Assembly (NCBI GenBank): GCA_023078555.1
Contig: CM041200.1
Location: forward strand, 2,984,001 to 3,048,000
Source of the DNA: Ulva prolifera
Lineage: Eukaryota; Chlorophyta; Ulvophyceae; Ulvales; Ulvaceae
DNA length: 64,000 bases
Direction of reading: 5' to 3'
Within the stretch, counting starts at the first letter, position 1. Each line of letters starts with the position of its first letter. Shown one piece after another: positions 1 through 11,256 of this stretch. A program made the translations under genes and the position numbers. The notes under the pieces are model-generated. The model did not search any database and was not told the DNA's origin. It worked only from the letters and a program-made list of their open reading frames with translations.

Positions 1-790
1 CTGCTCAGAGACTGCAAATCATGTGGCTACTGCACTTGACTGCTCACCCGCCCTGCACCAGCAGCCACGCGCGCAATTCAATCTGCCACATGGCCCAGCT
101 CACGTGGTGAAGGTGATAGAATGCGTTTGCGACAGTAGCAACAGCTAGTTTTCCATGAATCCTGTGGATTTTTCCTGTTCGTGCTATTGTTCACGATTCA
201 ATGGGCCTGCCTGCTCTCTGAGGCCCTCAATCAGAACTGGCTTGTGTGATTGCATGTTTTAGTGTCAGGCAGAGCTTGCCATGCATTCTTGGAGGCCTCA
301 TTCGTTTCTAGTGACATGACTGATCCACTACGGGCACACTGGTTCTGAACTGTGCATAGATTGGTGCATATGCATTCGTAAATGCAGCAGTATGATCATG
401 AAAATTCACATCTTCAGGAAAGGGTTGTGCCTGTGATGCCTCATTCGAAAATCTGCTGTCGCGGCGTCATTGCGCTGTATGGATATGTGTGGATCCTATA
501 TCTCCATAAAAAATACTCCCGCACAAGGTTGCTATATCTTCATGCACAGGGACTGCCTGCGTCCGTCGCTCAAGGCAATGCTCGTCCAGTGCTGTAGTCT
601 GCATTACGTCACAGATCCTTCACTGCGCCTGTTCTGATATACTTGTCAAGTTTTCTGGTGGGAAGATTTTACATGGAATCAAGCTTGCTGCTTTGGATAG
701 ATGCTTGTCTGGCCATGCAATGACGGAGTGTAGCAGCACACATACCCAGCATGTATGTTCGGACTTTCATGGTGACCTGATCACTGCAGG

Positions 791-1422
791 CACAGGAACT
801 GGTGGATGGGAGGCTGCGCTTACAAACACTCTGTCACCTGGAGACAAAGTTGTCACATTCCGCTATGGACAATTTAGCCACTTGTGGGTGGACATGCAGC
901 AGCGCCTCGGTCTAGACGTGACTGTGATCAATTGCCCCTGGGGAGACGGTGCACATGAGGACAAACTTGCAGAGATTCTGGCTAGTGACAAAGCGAAAGG
1001 GATCAAAGCTGTGTGCGTGGTTCACAATGAGACAGCGACAGGCATCACGTCAGACATCCTTGCCATCCGAAAAACCCTTGACGCTGCTGATCACCAGGCA
1101 CTGCTCCTGGTTGATGGAGTGTCATCCATTGGGGCTCTGCCTTTCAAGATGGATGAATGGCGTGTCGATGTTGCCGTCACGGGCTCCCAGAAGGCGCTGT
1201 CCCTGCCGACTGGCCTTGGTTTTGTCTGTGCTAGCCCCAAGGCGCTTGCGGCAATGGAGTCTGCGGAGCTCAAACGTGTATACTACGATTTCAGGTGTGC
1301 TATACTTGTGAACGTCGTCATTCTGGCCACATGTAAATCAACACGTCGTATTCATACTAAAGGCAGGGAAGTTCTGAAGCAGATGCGAATGATGTCGATG
1401 CATGTGTGGCGTGCGTGTGTTG

Positions 1423-1468
<46 letters not shown>

Positions 1469-2066
1469 TGTGTGCGTGCGCGCGTGTGCACGCATGTGCT
1501 CATCCTGTTGTATCAATCGTGATGGGACCCGTCATGACACAACCTGATGGTGCAGGGACATGCTGGCCACAAACCCATCGGGGGGTGTGCCATATACACC
1601 TGTCCTGCCATTGCTGTATGGCCTACGGGAGGCCCTAACATTGCTAGAGCAAGAGGGAATAGAGAATGCCTGGGCAAGGCACCACCGCTTGGCCGAGGGC
1701 ACTCGCAAAGCAGTTGCCGCATGGGGTCTTACGACATTGTGTAAGGACCCCCGCTGGTTCTCAGACTCGCTGACAGTCGTGGAGACCCCAGAAGGAGTGG
1801 ACTCCAATCTGATTGTGAAAAATGCGTTTGCCAAATACAACTTGTCGCTGGGTCTGGGATTGAGTGAGGTCAATGGGAAGGTCTTCCGCATCGGCCACCT
1901 CGGAAATATGGACGAGATCATGTGCCTGTCATCACTGGCTGGCGCAGAGATGGCGCTGCTCGATTCAAGTGTTGCAATCACGCCTGGGTCAGGGGTTGGT
2001 GCTGCTATACAGTATTTCCAGGAAACCTCTAGCATCATTCCGACCCGGGAAGGAGTTCTTCAATAG
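791..2066 (+). CDS. Serine:glyoxylate aminotransferase, plant/peroxisomal type (5' part missing)
   Basis: PLP-dependent class V aminotransferase that makes glycine and hydroxypyruvate from glyoxylate and serine in photorespiration, normally in peroxisomes. Seen: two exons, about 791-1294 and 1556-2066, joined in frame (AG|GTGTGC donor at 1295, TGCAG acceptor before 1556; the split codon is Arg). Exon A carries the GTGTGGWEAALTNTLSPGDK block, the HNETATG motif, the LLVDGVSSIGALPF segment with the PLP-contacting Asp, and TGSQKALSLPTG with the Schiff-base lysine. Exon B carries NLSLGLG and KVFRIGHLGN and ends at TAG. The order and spacing match plant AGT1 closely. The first 70 or so residues of the family, with the substrate-pocket loop, must lie in exons further left; I could not find them in bases 1-790, so they may be outside the window. 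An in-frame ATG at 693 precedes the probable acceptor at 790 and is not a convincing start. The C-terminus lacks an obvious SRL/SKL-type PTS1 signal. Confidence 0.93.
1400..1499. repeat. (TG)n microsatellite in the aminotransferase intron
   Basis: An uninterrupted TG run of about 40 bases (roughly 1425-1464) is flanked by imperfect TG/CG-rich sequence, giving about 100 bases of alternating purine-pyrimidine sequence. It lies wholly inside the 1295-1555 intron. Translating it gives an artificial Val/Cys-rich tail that is not protein. Confidence 0.9.
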
Positions 2067-2590
2067 GAGATACTGTTGCTTTTACATATACTGTACAGTT
2101 CCACATCTGCGTCACGTTGGGAAGATCATCTTTCACTGCAATTTCAGTACTGCACGATTCTGTCACGGTATACCATGAGCACAGAACATGCCGCATATGC
2201 TGTGCTTTCAGCACGCATATCTCAACTTACTCAATTGTTGCCTGTCACACCACCGCATCTTTGGGCATGATGGAACATATGGACATAAACATGCCAATGT
2301 GCGCGGGCGATGATTTTACACCAGACAATTGCTGAAACGAATATTTCTCGTTTGTCCACCGAGCGAACATGCAGCAGTATCACACAGACTCAATCTGTCA
2401 ACATCTCACGTCTCTCCCACCCTTTAATCAAACCTGCATGAACAATGGGAATGGTACCGCAGTGTTCATACTTCGTACTACCTGAGGTACAAACTTCATT
2501 GGATGATGCTCCTTACATGCCAATCACGGACCGAAATTAATAGTTTTGGCTTTGCCAAACGGCCTCATCAGACGTCTGAGTAAGTCAATC
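2067..2590. other. Convergent intergenic stretch
   Basis: Lies between the stop of the aminotransferase and the 3' side of the opposite-strand NBP35 gene. Only short unrelated ORFs are present. I see no RNA gene or clear repeat; it presumably holds both 3' UTRs. Confidence 0.5.
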
Positions 2591-2939
2591 AATCAACACT
2601 GGAGCAGGTCACCACTGTTTTTGTATCCAGTCCTCGAGGGCAAGGTTGTCCGATTCTGACCATGAACAAGGATAACGGCGTATGGACGAGTATCGTGACA
2701 CAATGGTCTACGCAGGTCACAAGTGCAGGCAATGCATGCAGGAAGCACACGGGCATGTGCATCTGTAGCAGCTGCGTCACGAGCGGCAGCAGCCTCGCGG
2801 AAGCAGGCCAACTGCTAAAATAATACAAAGAAAAAAGGAGAAACTAGGTGGCAATGTCCGAATCACAGGGGACAGTCATGCACGCAATACAGAAAAAAGA
2901 TCGATACATGAAGGCGACGCATGTAGCACACAGGAACGA

Positions 2940-4303
2940 TCAGAAAGTACCTTCAACGATTGCATTGAATGCCGCGACAGATGCACTTGATGGCAGAAGA
3001 GTCTGGATGGAGACCCCTGCTTCGCAGAGTTTGCTGATTTGAGGGTCCAAAGGCACTCGTCCCAGGAATGGCACCCCCATGGAAGCAGCCATCGCCTCCG
3101 CTCCGCCACTTGTTGGCTCAAACACCTCACACACTGCCATGCATGACCTGAACTCCGCTGGCAGGCTGTCCAAGAAAGCGGGCGTCACGTCAGCCCCGTC
3201 CGGACTCTTGAAGGCCATTGTTCTTATTGGCACAGACAGACCTGACATGTTTTCTACCACGCCCAGCACTGGAAGATTGGTTTTCTTGCAGAAGGATACT
3301 TCCTTTCTGACATCAATGATCGCAACATCTTGTGGCGTGGTGATGACCAATGCTCCATCTGTAGCAGTTGCACATTTCGGAGTCACCCAGCTACAATATC
3401 TGTGTATGTGTTGACCAGACATGAGAGTGGGGACCTATGGACAGTTTCCTGTAGCAGATCATGGCATACAAGTCGTCAGAACAAAAGAATGCGCCAACTG
3501 CAACATCTTGGTGCTGCGTGCTGTGTCAAGTTGAATAGTCACAGCTGTCACGCACAAAATCAAATGAAAATGCGTTGTTGGTTGCACCTGATTGTGCCTG
3601 GAAGCCGCACCTGGCCTGCAACCCTGCAACAGTTGGACGATGCTGATATGTTCATCTGATGTTCCTGGCGGGGCGTCAACTATCAGTACGTCCATTTCAT
3701 CGTCACCCCAGTATGTATCCTTCAGGAACTGCTTGATAATGCCATTCTTCCGAGGTCCTCTCCAGATCACAGCGTCATCAGGGTTGGGAAGGAGAAATCC
3801 AATTGACATGACACCAAGATTATCTTGAACATACACTGGCGACCACCCGTAACTGCTTTGGTGGACCTCTTGCCCATCCAGGCCAAGCATTTTTGGCATG
3901 CCTGAAGGTGGTTCGACATGTCAAATTTCAAATCCATTGGGATATCTTGTCCAGACATTCAGGTAGCAGCTAAAGCTGCCAGATGAACGTACTTGGCCCA
4001 CAAATGTCAATATCTAACAGTCCAACGTCGAGGCCCTTTGCTGCCATCGCGAATGCAAGTTGAGCAGAGAATGTGCTCTTGCCCACACCACCTTTACCAG
4101 AGAGGACAAGAATTATGTGCCGAAACTTGGATATGCGCTCATCTATGAGTGCCTGATCGGGATCTGGCCCGGAAGGGGCAGAGGCACAAGCTGCTTGATT
4201 GGGGCATCCGGCACATGCCTCCGATTGTCCTGCTTGGGCACTAGCTGTGCCAGGGCAATCTACAGCTCATAACAAAGAGATCACACGTACTGGTTTTCGT
4301 CAT
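2940..4303 (-). CDS. NBP35: Cytosolic Fe-S cluster assembly scaffold NBP35/NUBP1 (Mrp family P-loop NTPase)
   Basis: Scaffold ATPase of the cytosolic iron-sulfur assembly machinery. Exons on the minus strand: 4259-3993, 3901-3611 and 3358-2940, joined in frame at each junction (split codons Ser and Asp). A tiny first exon with ATG at 4303 is possible but would need an intron of about 31 bases, so the start is uncertain. The N-terminal cluster-binding cysteines follow the family pattern C-x13-C-x2-C-x5-C ([12 protein letters not shown] is visible). The deviant Walker A is [11 protein letters not shown], followed by [42 protein letters not shown] and ITTPQD, in the NUBP1 order. After GVVENMSG the usual C-terminal CPxC pair is absent; the segment is longer than usual and has CMAVC instead. 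The frame stops at TGA 2940-2942. Alternatively, splicing at VEG|GTACTT could add an Ala-rich exon near 2600-2810. It is convergent with the aminotransferase and divergent from VPS36. Confidence 0.95.
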
Positions 4304-4861
4304 TCGTGCAGAGATACTGCGGAGGCAGGCAAGCCTGCATCAGTGGCGTCATACATAAAACGCAACACTGCGAGATGCAGTCCAAGGCGATCACGCACTA
4401 TGATTAGCATTACTGGGAACGTCTGACATTATTATTTGGTTGCAATGGATCTTGGCAAAGCTTGCTCTGTCGCCCTCGATGTTTGCTTGTGCGGGGTCTG
4501 CAAATCGATGTCTGAACGGACAGTCGGGGACTGGACTGCAGTGCGCAGTGGCTTTAAGAAGGACAAACGTATGCCATGTACTACATTACATTGCTCCACG
4601 TGAGCAACCTGCGCAGGGCATATGCCCTGCGCCTGCCCCACCCGGAGTGACAGTTCGAAGAAGTCGGTGTCCACCGGCGACGGGGCATGCATGATCCCAC
4701 GCGCAGCACATGTACGGCGCTATGCCGCTCTTGATTCATGCTTCGCAAAAAAGGGTAAAACTTGGCTCGGCACGTGTGTCCACTTGTGCGCTTGCTGATC
4801 CTCGTTCAGTGCTCGTCAAGTGTGCGTGAGCCCCATGATATGATTTCCCGCAGTGAGAGCA
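4304..4861. promoter_or_regulatory. Divergent intergenic region between NBP35 and VPS36
   Basis: About 560 bases separate the probable NBP35 start (minus) from the VPS36 ATG (plus), so it should contain both promoters. I see no TATA-like box or conserved element that I would defend. The assignment rests on gene orientation only. Confidence 0.4.
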
Positions 4862-7155
4862 ATGCACATCCTCCTGCAACCCGTAAAATTTACTTCTGTG
4901 GGTCTGCTTCAGCTGCTGCCAGGGGAACACAATGACCTTGTGTTGGAGGAAGCAACGTTGTCTGTTTCTGACTGCACAATTGGCGTCACAGACACAGACA
5001 TCAGCGGGCAGCGAGGGCGTCTGTGCTTAACATCCAAGCGGATAATATGGCTGGAGAAGGACCCGTCCCATGCAGATCGGAAGCGAAGCTGCAGCTTTGC
5101 GCTGCGCTGTGTCGCAGGAGCCCAGATGTCCACAGGTAATGCCACTGCCTCAAAGAGCTTCGCCTGAACAGTTGTGTCGTGCTTCTTGTGGGAATTATCA
5201 CCTCTGGGTAACACAACAAGCACATGCAGGTGTCATGACGACCATTGGACTGGCACCAAAGCTTAATCTCCTCCTCAAGCTTGGGCCAGACAATTTCCCT
5301 GCGGTCAGCAGCACTCGAACGGTTAAGCTAGCGGTTACGGGAGAACGCTCAAAGGTAGACTTAAGCTGCTAGAATAATTGAGATGTATATTTTTGTTAGG
5401 CCTGCGACAACATTGCCGGCATTTACAACCACTGGACATCGCCAATGGCCGGCACGAACGGGCCCAGATTTGTAGGTGGCCGCATTTCAAGAACGGCTGG
5501 CAATGCTTCTAGGTCGAATTGTGCAGCATGGTGGATCCGATCTCCCAGAAGTAGATACTGCAGCGCTTGAAAACATGACCGTGATGGGCTTTGACCATGA
5601 CAGATCACACTACGCGCTGCTGTGCAAACAGAATGATGTGGGCGCTGCAATTCATTGGCTGCAAGAACATGCGTTCGAGAGCCTAGCACAACTCAGGAGT
5701 CATGCGCAGCAGGAAGCAAGGGGCAATGATGCAATGGGTGTGCTACCAGCCCGCGGTCAGGCCATGACGTTTTGTGCCTCCTCTGTGTATTCGTTGTCAG
5801 TCAATGTGTTGGCCGCTGGCATAAGTCATACTGAAGTACAGTAGTGCAGCAATCTTTCAATAATGCAGATCAGGTCCAGGACGATCTATCCGAGCATCTC
5901 ATCATGATGGGCTTCAGCGCTGAAGCAGTCCAGGCAAGCAGAGATGCCACTGTATCTACCGATATAGGCACGCGATTAGACTGGCTGCACACCCACACCT
6001 CTAGCGGTGGGATCAGCAGCCGTTTCGTGGGCTCTGCTGGTACAGCTTGGCCGGATCCCCGCTACCCTGAACCACAGTACAGGGATACGTCTGAGCACCT
6101 ACGATCGCATCCAGTGCTGTTTGGTAGCTTTGACAATGTTCCTGCTGCAGTGCATATGGGTAATCCATATGGATGGAACCAGCATACACCGCCTGCTTCT
6201 GTTCCGCAACGAGCAACAGGTATGGAAGCCATTGTCGCAGGGCAACGCGCGAAGGCGAAGAAGATCGGGCAAGATGTAGAATCCGGGTTTCGCGATCTGC
6301 AGGTAGATCTTCAGCACTGCTTCAGATGTTGTGCCGCCTGACAACATGTTAACGGTGCTGGTGAACTTGACGTCTGTGCTCTGTACATAGGCTCTGCGAG
6401 AAAGTGGCGAACGCCTAGCACGGCTGGCAGCTTCACTTTCGAGCAGAACAGCCAGCGACAGTGCCCAAGTCGGGATGGAGTCTGGTATTGCAAAGGAGCT
6501 GGTTGACTTAGGAATCATAAGTCCAGTCACCAAGAGCTCAGCTGGCAAGCAATACCATGAGCAACTGTCACGTGAGCTGGCAAGCTTTCTGCAGCAACAC
6601 TTGAGACGCGAGAAGGGAATGATGGTGCTTCATGATGTGTTCTGCCTCTTTAACAGGTGCCTGATCCTGCATCCTGTGTGCGCTCTTGCCATCTGCTAGC
6701 TTCTCCCGGCACGCCATTGAAGCTTGGTACAGTGGCGCAACCCACCATGCTCACCATGGCCACATTGAGGACTGCGTACGTGCAGGGCACGGGGCATAGA
6801 GCTCGTCTCCCCTGATGATTTACGGACAGCTGCGGAGCTGTTTGAAAGCCTATCCCTGCCTATTCGTTTGCGTGTGTTTCCCTCCGGTGTGGCTGTGGTA
6901 CAAGATCAGTCGTGGAGTGACGATGCAGTCTGTTCCAATATTGTGGACGTCCTTCAGGTGAACCATCCCGATCTTGAAGATCCTGCGCTTGGGCGCAGCC
7001 TCACGCCCACAGACTTTGCTCTGGAGGCTTCTGTGCCAATGGCGGTGGCAATGGAACAGCTACTGCTGGCAGAGCGCAAGGGATTCCTGTGCAGGGATGA
7101 CACCGCCTGCGGGCTGTTCTTTTATCGTAATTTTTTCCCTGAGCTACCTGCCTGA
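4862..7155 (+). CDS. VPS36: VPS36, ESCRT-II subunit, with two UBA-like domains between GLUE and EAP30
   Basis: ESCRT-II subunit that binds phosphoinositides and ubiquitinated cargo on endosomes. Six exons: 4862-5135, 5230-5354, 5476-5737, 5845-6302, 6391-6656 and 6786-7155. All are GT-AG, the junctions keep frame, and the total is 584 codons plus a stop. The ATG at 4862 is preferred; a GTG at 4853 is not a plausible eukaryotic start. Residues 1 to about 155 form a GLUE/PH-like domain (RGRLCLTSKRIIWLEKD; SPR-like APKLNLLLKLG; C-terminal helix AAFQERLAMLLGR). Residues about 162-197 look like a UBA domain (VMGFDHDRSHYALL ... AAIHWLQEH) and about 236-272 like a second (MMGFSAEAVQASRDAT ... RLDWLHTHT). 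From about residue 345 to the end is the EAP30 winged-helix region (GIAKELVDLGI; RARGIELVSPDDL; KGFLCRDD; FYRNFFPEL). Yeast VPS36 carries NZF fingers and the animal protein lacks them; paired UBA domains here are unusual. The UBA identification is from motif and spacing only. Confidence 0.93.
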
Positions 7156-7339
7156 ATTTGGACAAACACTGTAGCGAATGTTCTTCTGTGGCGTCATTCT
7201 CTGTGGACCCAGACTTTCTGCTGGAGGGGCTGCTGACACATCACTCTACAAAAATTCACTTAGTACATCTGTCAGCTTCTGGTTTGGAGGGGCTGGAAAG
7301 ATAGTTTGTGATACATGCCTGCACGCAGAGGTTCAGTGA

Positions 7340-7710
7340 TTAAATTTTCATTTGAGAGAACATAGCTTCGTAACAGATCGATGGACCTTGGCGGCAATTA
7401 AGCTCTAGCTTACCAAGCTATGGGTTCGCCACAGTCGAATATTGCAATAGCTTAATCGCCAGCCATTTGGCCAGACGGCAGCCAAAACGCCTATTCGTGG
7501 AGCGATGAGCCACGGTATAAGAGATCTTGGAACGCTGAATGAAATTTGCGACCGCTTAGCAAGCTATAACATGTTGCGTGAAATATTTTTTATGCTCGCT
7601 TCGCTCGCTATAGCAGGGACCGCCTTATTACCTTTTATAGCTAAGTCGCCCTTTCATTTCTATTTATATTGCTTATAAGCCATTTATAGCCGGAATTTCA
7701 AACACGGCAG
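7340..7710. repeat. Dispersed non-coding repeat, copy 1
   Basis: This AT-rich block has a clear relative at about 45880-46570. Shared landmarks, in order: a CATAGCTT start, GGCAGCAATTAAG-like sequence, ATTGCAATAGCTTA, CGCTTAGCAAGCTATA, GCTCGCTTCGCTCGCTATAGC, and AATTTCAAACAC at the right end. This copy is shorter than the second, which has about 300 extra bases in the middle. There is no coding potential, and several small inverted motifs (TAGC...GCTA) are present. It may be a MITE or a solo LTR-type remnant; I do not recognise the family. Confidence 0.75.
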
Positions 7711-8027
7711 AGGTTGTATGATTGGGGACCTCTACTCGTGCTGGTCCGCTATTCATTGTTGTTGTGTGCACCTTGTTTTGTGTGGTGGCTTCCCGTACCC
7801 CGTCCATTGCTGGACTGCAGCATTTTGGGTTCTACTGTAACACGGCTCCTATTCGAATTTTGGGTCCAGGACTTGCAACACTATCACCTCCTTGCACCCG
7901 CACAGTGGCAGCCTGTCTGTGAAAAAATTCATTGACCATGAGCACCGATACAATAGCACTACCTGCTTGTGAACAATTTCACTCTACCATTGTTATCAAC
8001 ACGTTGTTGGATGGATGTTTGTGTCAG

Positions 8028-9660
8028 CTACAACCACCAGGGAGCTCCAGCTGAAAATGTCACCGGAGGATCACCCATGCAGGATGTGTGATCGACTTGC
8101 AATTGATGTGCTTGCAGGCCCAATGGACAGTCCTGGGCCACTGCTTCCCTATATTCCTCAATCCATGCTCTCGGCTCACGCAGCTCTTGTGCACCACTAC
8201 AGGCAGGCTGACTTCCAGTCCTGCTCTGATCTGCGTCCAGCACAACACAGTCGTGCTTTCCCGGTGGTGGAACCTGGTGGAAGACGCCATGTGCCAAGAG
8301 TGTGGCGTACAAATGATCTCCTAGCAGGGGCGATGCGACAGCTGCTAGTTGGGCGCGGATCTGGTGAGTTTTGCCAGTGATCAGCCTGATCCTGTGCTGA
8401 AAGGCATGCAGAACTCCCCAGTGGGCTTGGGCAGCTGAGTTGAGCTGCACTGCAGTCACCTTCACAGCGAACATGCCTGATATGAACCAAAGGAGACCCT
8501 AGGCACGGGCACACAGACTGCCAGATGGGAGCTGCACCTCGCAAATTTCGAGTACACACTCTACACCTGGCTCTCCACAATCAGGTGAACGCTGTGATGG
8601 CAGAACGAGGGTGAAAGGTGGAAGGCCAGGTGCACGGGAGTTGGTGACAACCCAGTGCCGCAGCACTCCTACTGGTGCGGCTGTTGGTGCCAGCGCGAGG
8701 TAGGTCTTCTGTAAGAAGTTCTTATTTCCATAGGCGGCGCTGCTGGACTGCATCAACTGTCCAAAGCGCTGTGCAAAGGCCTTAGTCTTGCCAAGCACAC
8801 AGACCCCCTCTGTTCCACTGTCTAGCCTGTGCAATGGAAACAGCTCGTCGGCTACATTCAGGTCCTGCACCACGGCACTTTGTATCGTGGCGCATGTGTC
8901 ATGGCGCACAGCGGGACATGTTCCGGCACAAAAAAATCAGGAGATCTCGATCGGGGGACTACTTGGGCCACTTTGATGTTCACATGGCTACAGGAATGCG
9001 AGATGCGCCGCACCCTCCCCATGCAGGCCACAAGGCTCTCCAGCACGTTGTCGACCCGATGTGTCACTTGGACACCCCATGGCTTGCTGACCACAACAAA
9101 GTCGTCCATGTCGGCGATGACTCGGTCCCGCCAACGGACAGCATGAGCCTGAGGGAACCTCTTTGGATGCCAGTGTATCCTGAAGAATCCAGTGCATGAA
9201 ACTTCTTCTGCGGGGTCAAATATCCGCCGAGGTTGCCTGAGCTTGGGCTGCATGAAAACTCGGTGTATCCAGCATGCTCGACACAATGCGACATGCATCC
9301 CTACTACATCACAGCTTTGCCTGTGCCCAACTGCGATTTTGTGTTGGCTTATGCATCCAGATGAATTAGTGTTGAGCTCTTCTCCGATGCATGTATGCCT
9401 GTGTACCGTGTTGTCCTGGCTCAGCGGATTGCCATAAAACCAGGAAGAAGTGAGATACAACAGCAAACCAAGACAGGACTGTGGGATCATGTCGTACATC
9501 TGGCCCGTGCTTTTGCACTCCATTCTGATGAATCCGGGCCAGGCGTGCAGTGTCCGCGGCACTCAGTTGTGTCTTGCATTGTGAAGGATGGGGGTGCACC
9601 CTGGAGTAATACACCGCCCCGAACGCCATCAGGCCACAGGCAGCCTCCTGCATGATAAAG
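8028..9660 (-). CDS. RluA-family RNA pseudouridine synthase, PUS6-like
   Basis: Isomerises uridine in RNA; the closest relative I recognise is the plant organellar RNA pseudouridine synthase 6 type. Minus-strand exons: a probable one near 9655-9560 with FGAVYYSRVHPHPS; about 9260-8990 with CTGFFRIHWHPKRFPQ, DDFVVVSKPWGVQ and DNVLESLVACM; about 8875-8500 with the catalytic motif HRLDSGTEGVCVLGKTKAF (active-site Asp present) and KTYLALAPTAAPVG; and about 8474-8028 with ITGKTHQIRAQLAA, PLLGDHLY and a C-terminal APWWL, which resembles the SPWWR end of PUS6. The order matches PUS6 from the S4-like N-terminal part to the end. The first exons and start codon are not resolved and may extend to about 9900. 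The stop is TAG at 8028-8030. A transit peptide cannot be judged without the start. Confidence 0.9.
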
Positions 9661-10798
9661 GGGTGTTGGTTAAAGACATCATGCGCAGGCCGGCGCGAAT
9701 GCTTGCAAATTACCTGGCTCTTTAGGCAAACCTCTTGCTTGCCGTGGCGCCAAAGAACGGCACCCTGCTCAAGCATGTCCAATATTGGCACGACACAGAC
9801 CCAGAGCAACGCAATTGGTCCAATGTTTGGTATCACGACTGTGGAACTTGCTTTGTAGCCATGGAACGGCGAAAAAATAAATGTGTCACTGTGTACTGAG
9901 GTGGGCACTAATTCATATGTGCCCGCAATCCACCTCCGGCGGCAGAGATTGGGTGACATTCAGCTGCAACGATTCATGTAGGCCATCCCAATAACACAGA
10001 CAGATACAGCCACACCCGGGAGACTCCAAGCTGTAGTGCCAAAGTCGAGTCGGCAGGACCATTATGTCGGCATTGAATGTGCTCCACTCTTGGCCCTCTA
10101 CCCTGAGGTGGCAAGACTATGTGCCTGGTACCGTCCGCTGCGGGAATTGACACCTGCAGGCTTGCAGTTATATCCGCAATTGTGAAAGCGCTTGCGTAAC
10201 GTCCATCTGACTCGTACCTGTGTGCAGTCCATTCGTGCTCCGGCTAGAGGAACTGTGCGACAGTGTGCAGATGTTGCTGCTGCGTGTAACACCGCAGCGC
10301 TCGAGACTCCGACATTTCTGAAAGCCATGCTTGAAATCGAATGCTAGGGACGCGATCCAAATGGGCATGCTAATGCTAATTGTTGGTGCTCTGAGACGAG
10401 ACTCTGCCGCGCGGAAGTTTCTCGCTTGGGCCCTTGCGATTTGTCGCGTGAATATCGTTTCGCCACGCAGTCGGCTTGATTTGGCCAAGTGAAGATTTTC
10501 ATCCCTCCTACTGCTGATAACAAGATAAACACACGACTGGCGATCTGCATGGTGAGAAAATTGTTTATTTGGAGCGACTATCGCAGCGATGCACGCACTG
10601 CTTTGAAGCGAGAAACATCAGCCGCGAGGACGCGGCCACGCGCACATTCATTGAGGGAGCATGCGGTATATCATGACAATACTGCCGATACAGCATGCTC
10701 AAGCCTAGCAACGACCAGGCAAGGGCCCGTGGCACTTTCGTGACCTCTCTACGTTGGTAGGCCGCACGCATCCGTCGAGGGACGCAGCTGAAGTCGCA

Positions 10799-11256
10799 AT
10801 GAAGCTGATCACGCACAATTTCCTGGCTTGTAATATCAGGGGGGTAAAAAATGGATACCCACTCGAGATCGAAGCGACAAACGTTGAAATTCGTGACACA
10901 GACTTCGATCCCGGTGCGTTCTGTGGAGGCGCGTCCCCAGCGCATAGGATATCGCTGACATTGTGTTATAGAGGTCACAAGCGTATCATGCAGATTTTAT
11001 ACGCAAAATTATGGGCCGCGTAGACTACGACGTTTTGCGGAAAGCGGTCAAGCAGGTGGGCGTAGACATCCAACTTCCTGCTCGAATGGACTTAGATCGG
11101 CTCAACAACGATGATGATGAGATCCTTCAGCAATTACACCACACTCTGCTTGAGGTTCATGTGGAAGAAGGCAACTTCATATGCCCTGAGTCGGGCAGGC
11201 GATTTCCAATTTCGAAAGGCATCGCCAACATGCTGCTGCATGCCGATGAGGTTTGA
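10799..11256 (+). CDS. TRM112: TRM112, zinc-ribbon activator of methyltransferases
   Basis: Small partner protein that stabilises several methyltransferases acting on tRNA, rRNA and the release factor eRF1. Two exons, 10799-10913 and 10994-11256, joined in frame (CCG|GTGCGT donor, CATGCAG acceptor), giving 125 residues, the usual size. The N-terminus MKLITHNFLACNIRG, the DFDP...IRKIMGRVDY segment, LHHTLLEVHVEEG, the cysteine-containing FICPESGRRFPISKG and the C-terminal GIANMLL all follow the family order seen in the human and yeast proteins. It is divergent from the PUS6-like gene and convergent with the helicase gene. Confidence 0.97.

Noticed and set aside
1295-1547. C-terminal extension of the aminotransferase reading frame through a Cys/Val repeat
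   Set aside because: It is the translated TG microsatellite of an intron; splicing 1294 to 1556 restores the conserved family sequence in frame.
10565-10978. Minus-strand ORF of 137 codons across the TRM112 start
   Set aside because: No recognisable motif, and it overlaps antisense to a well-supported TRM112 first exon.
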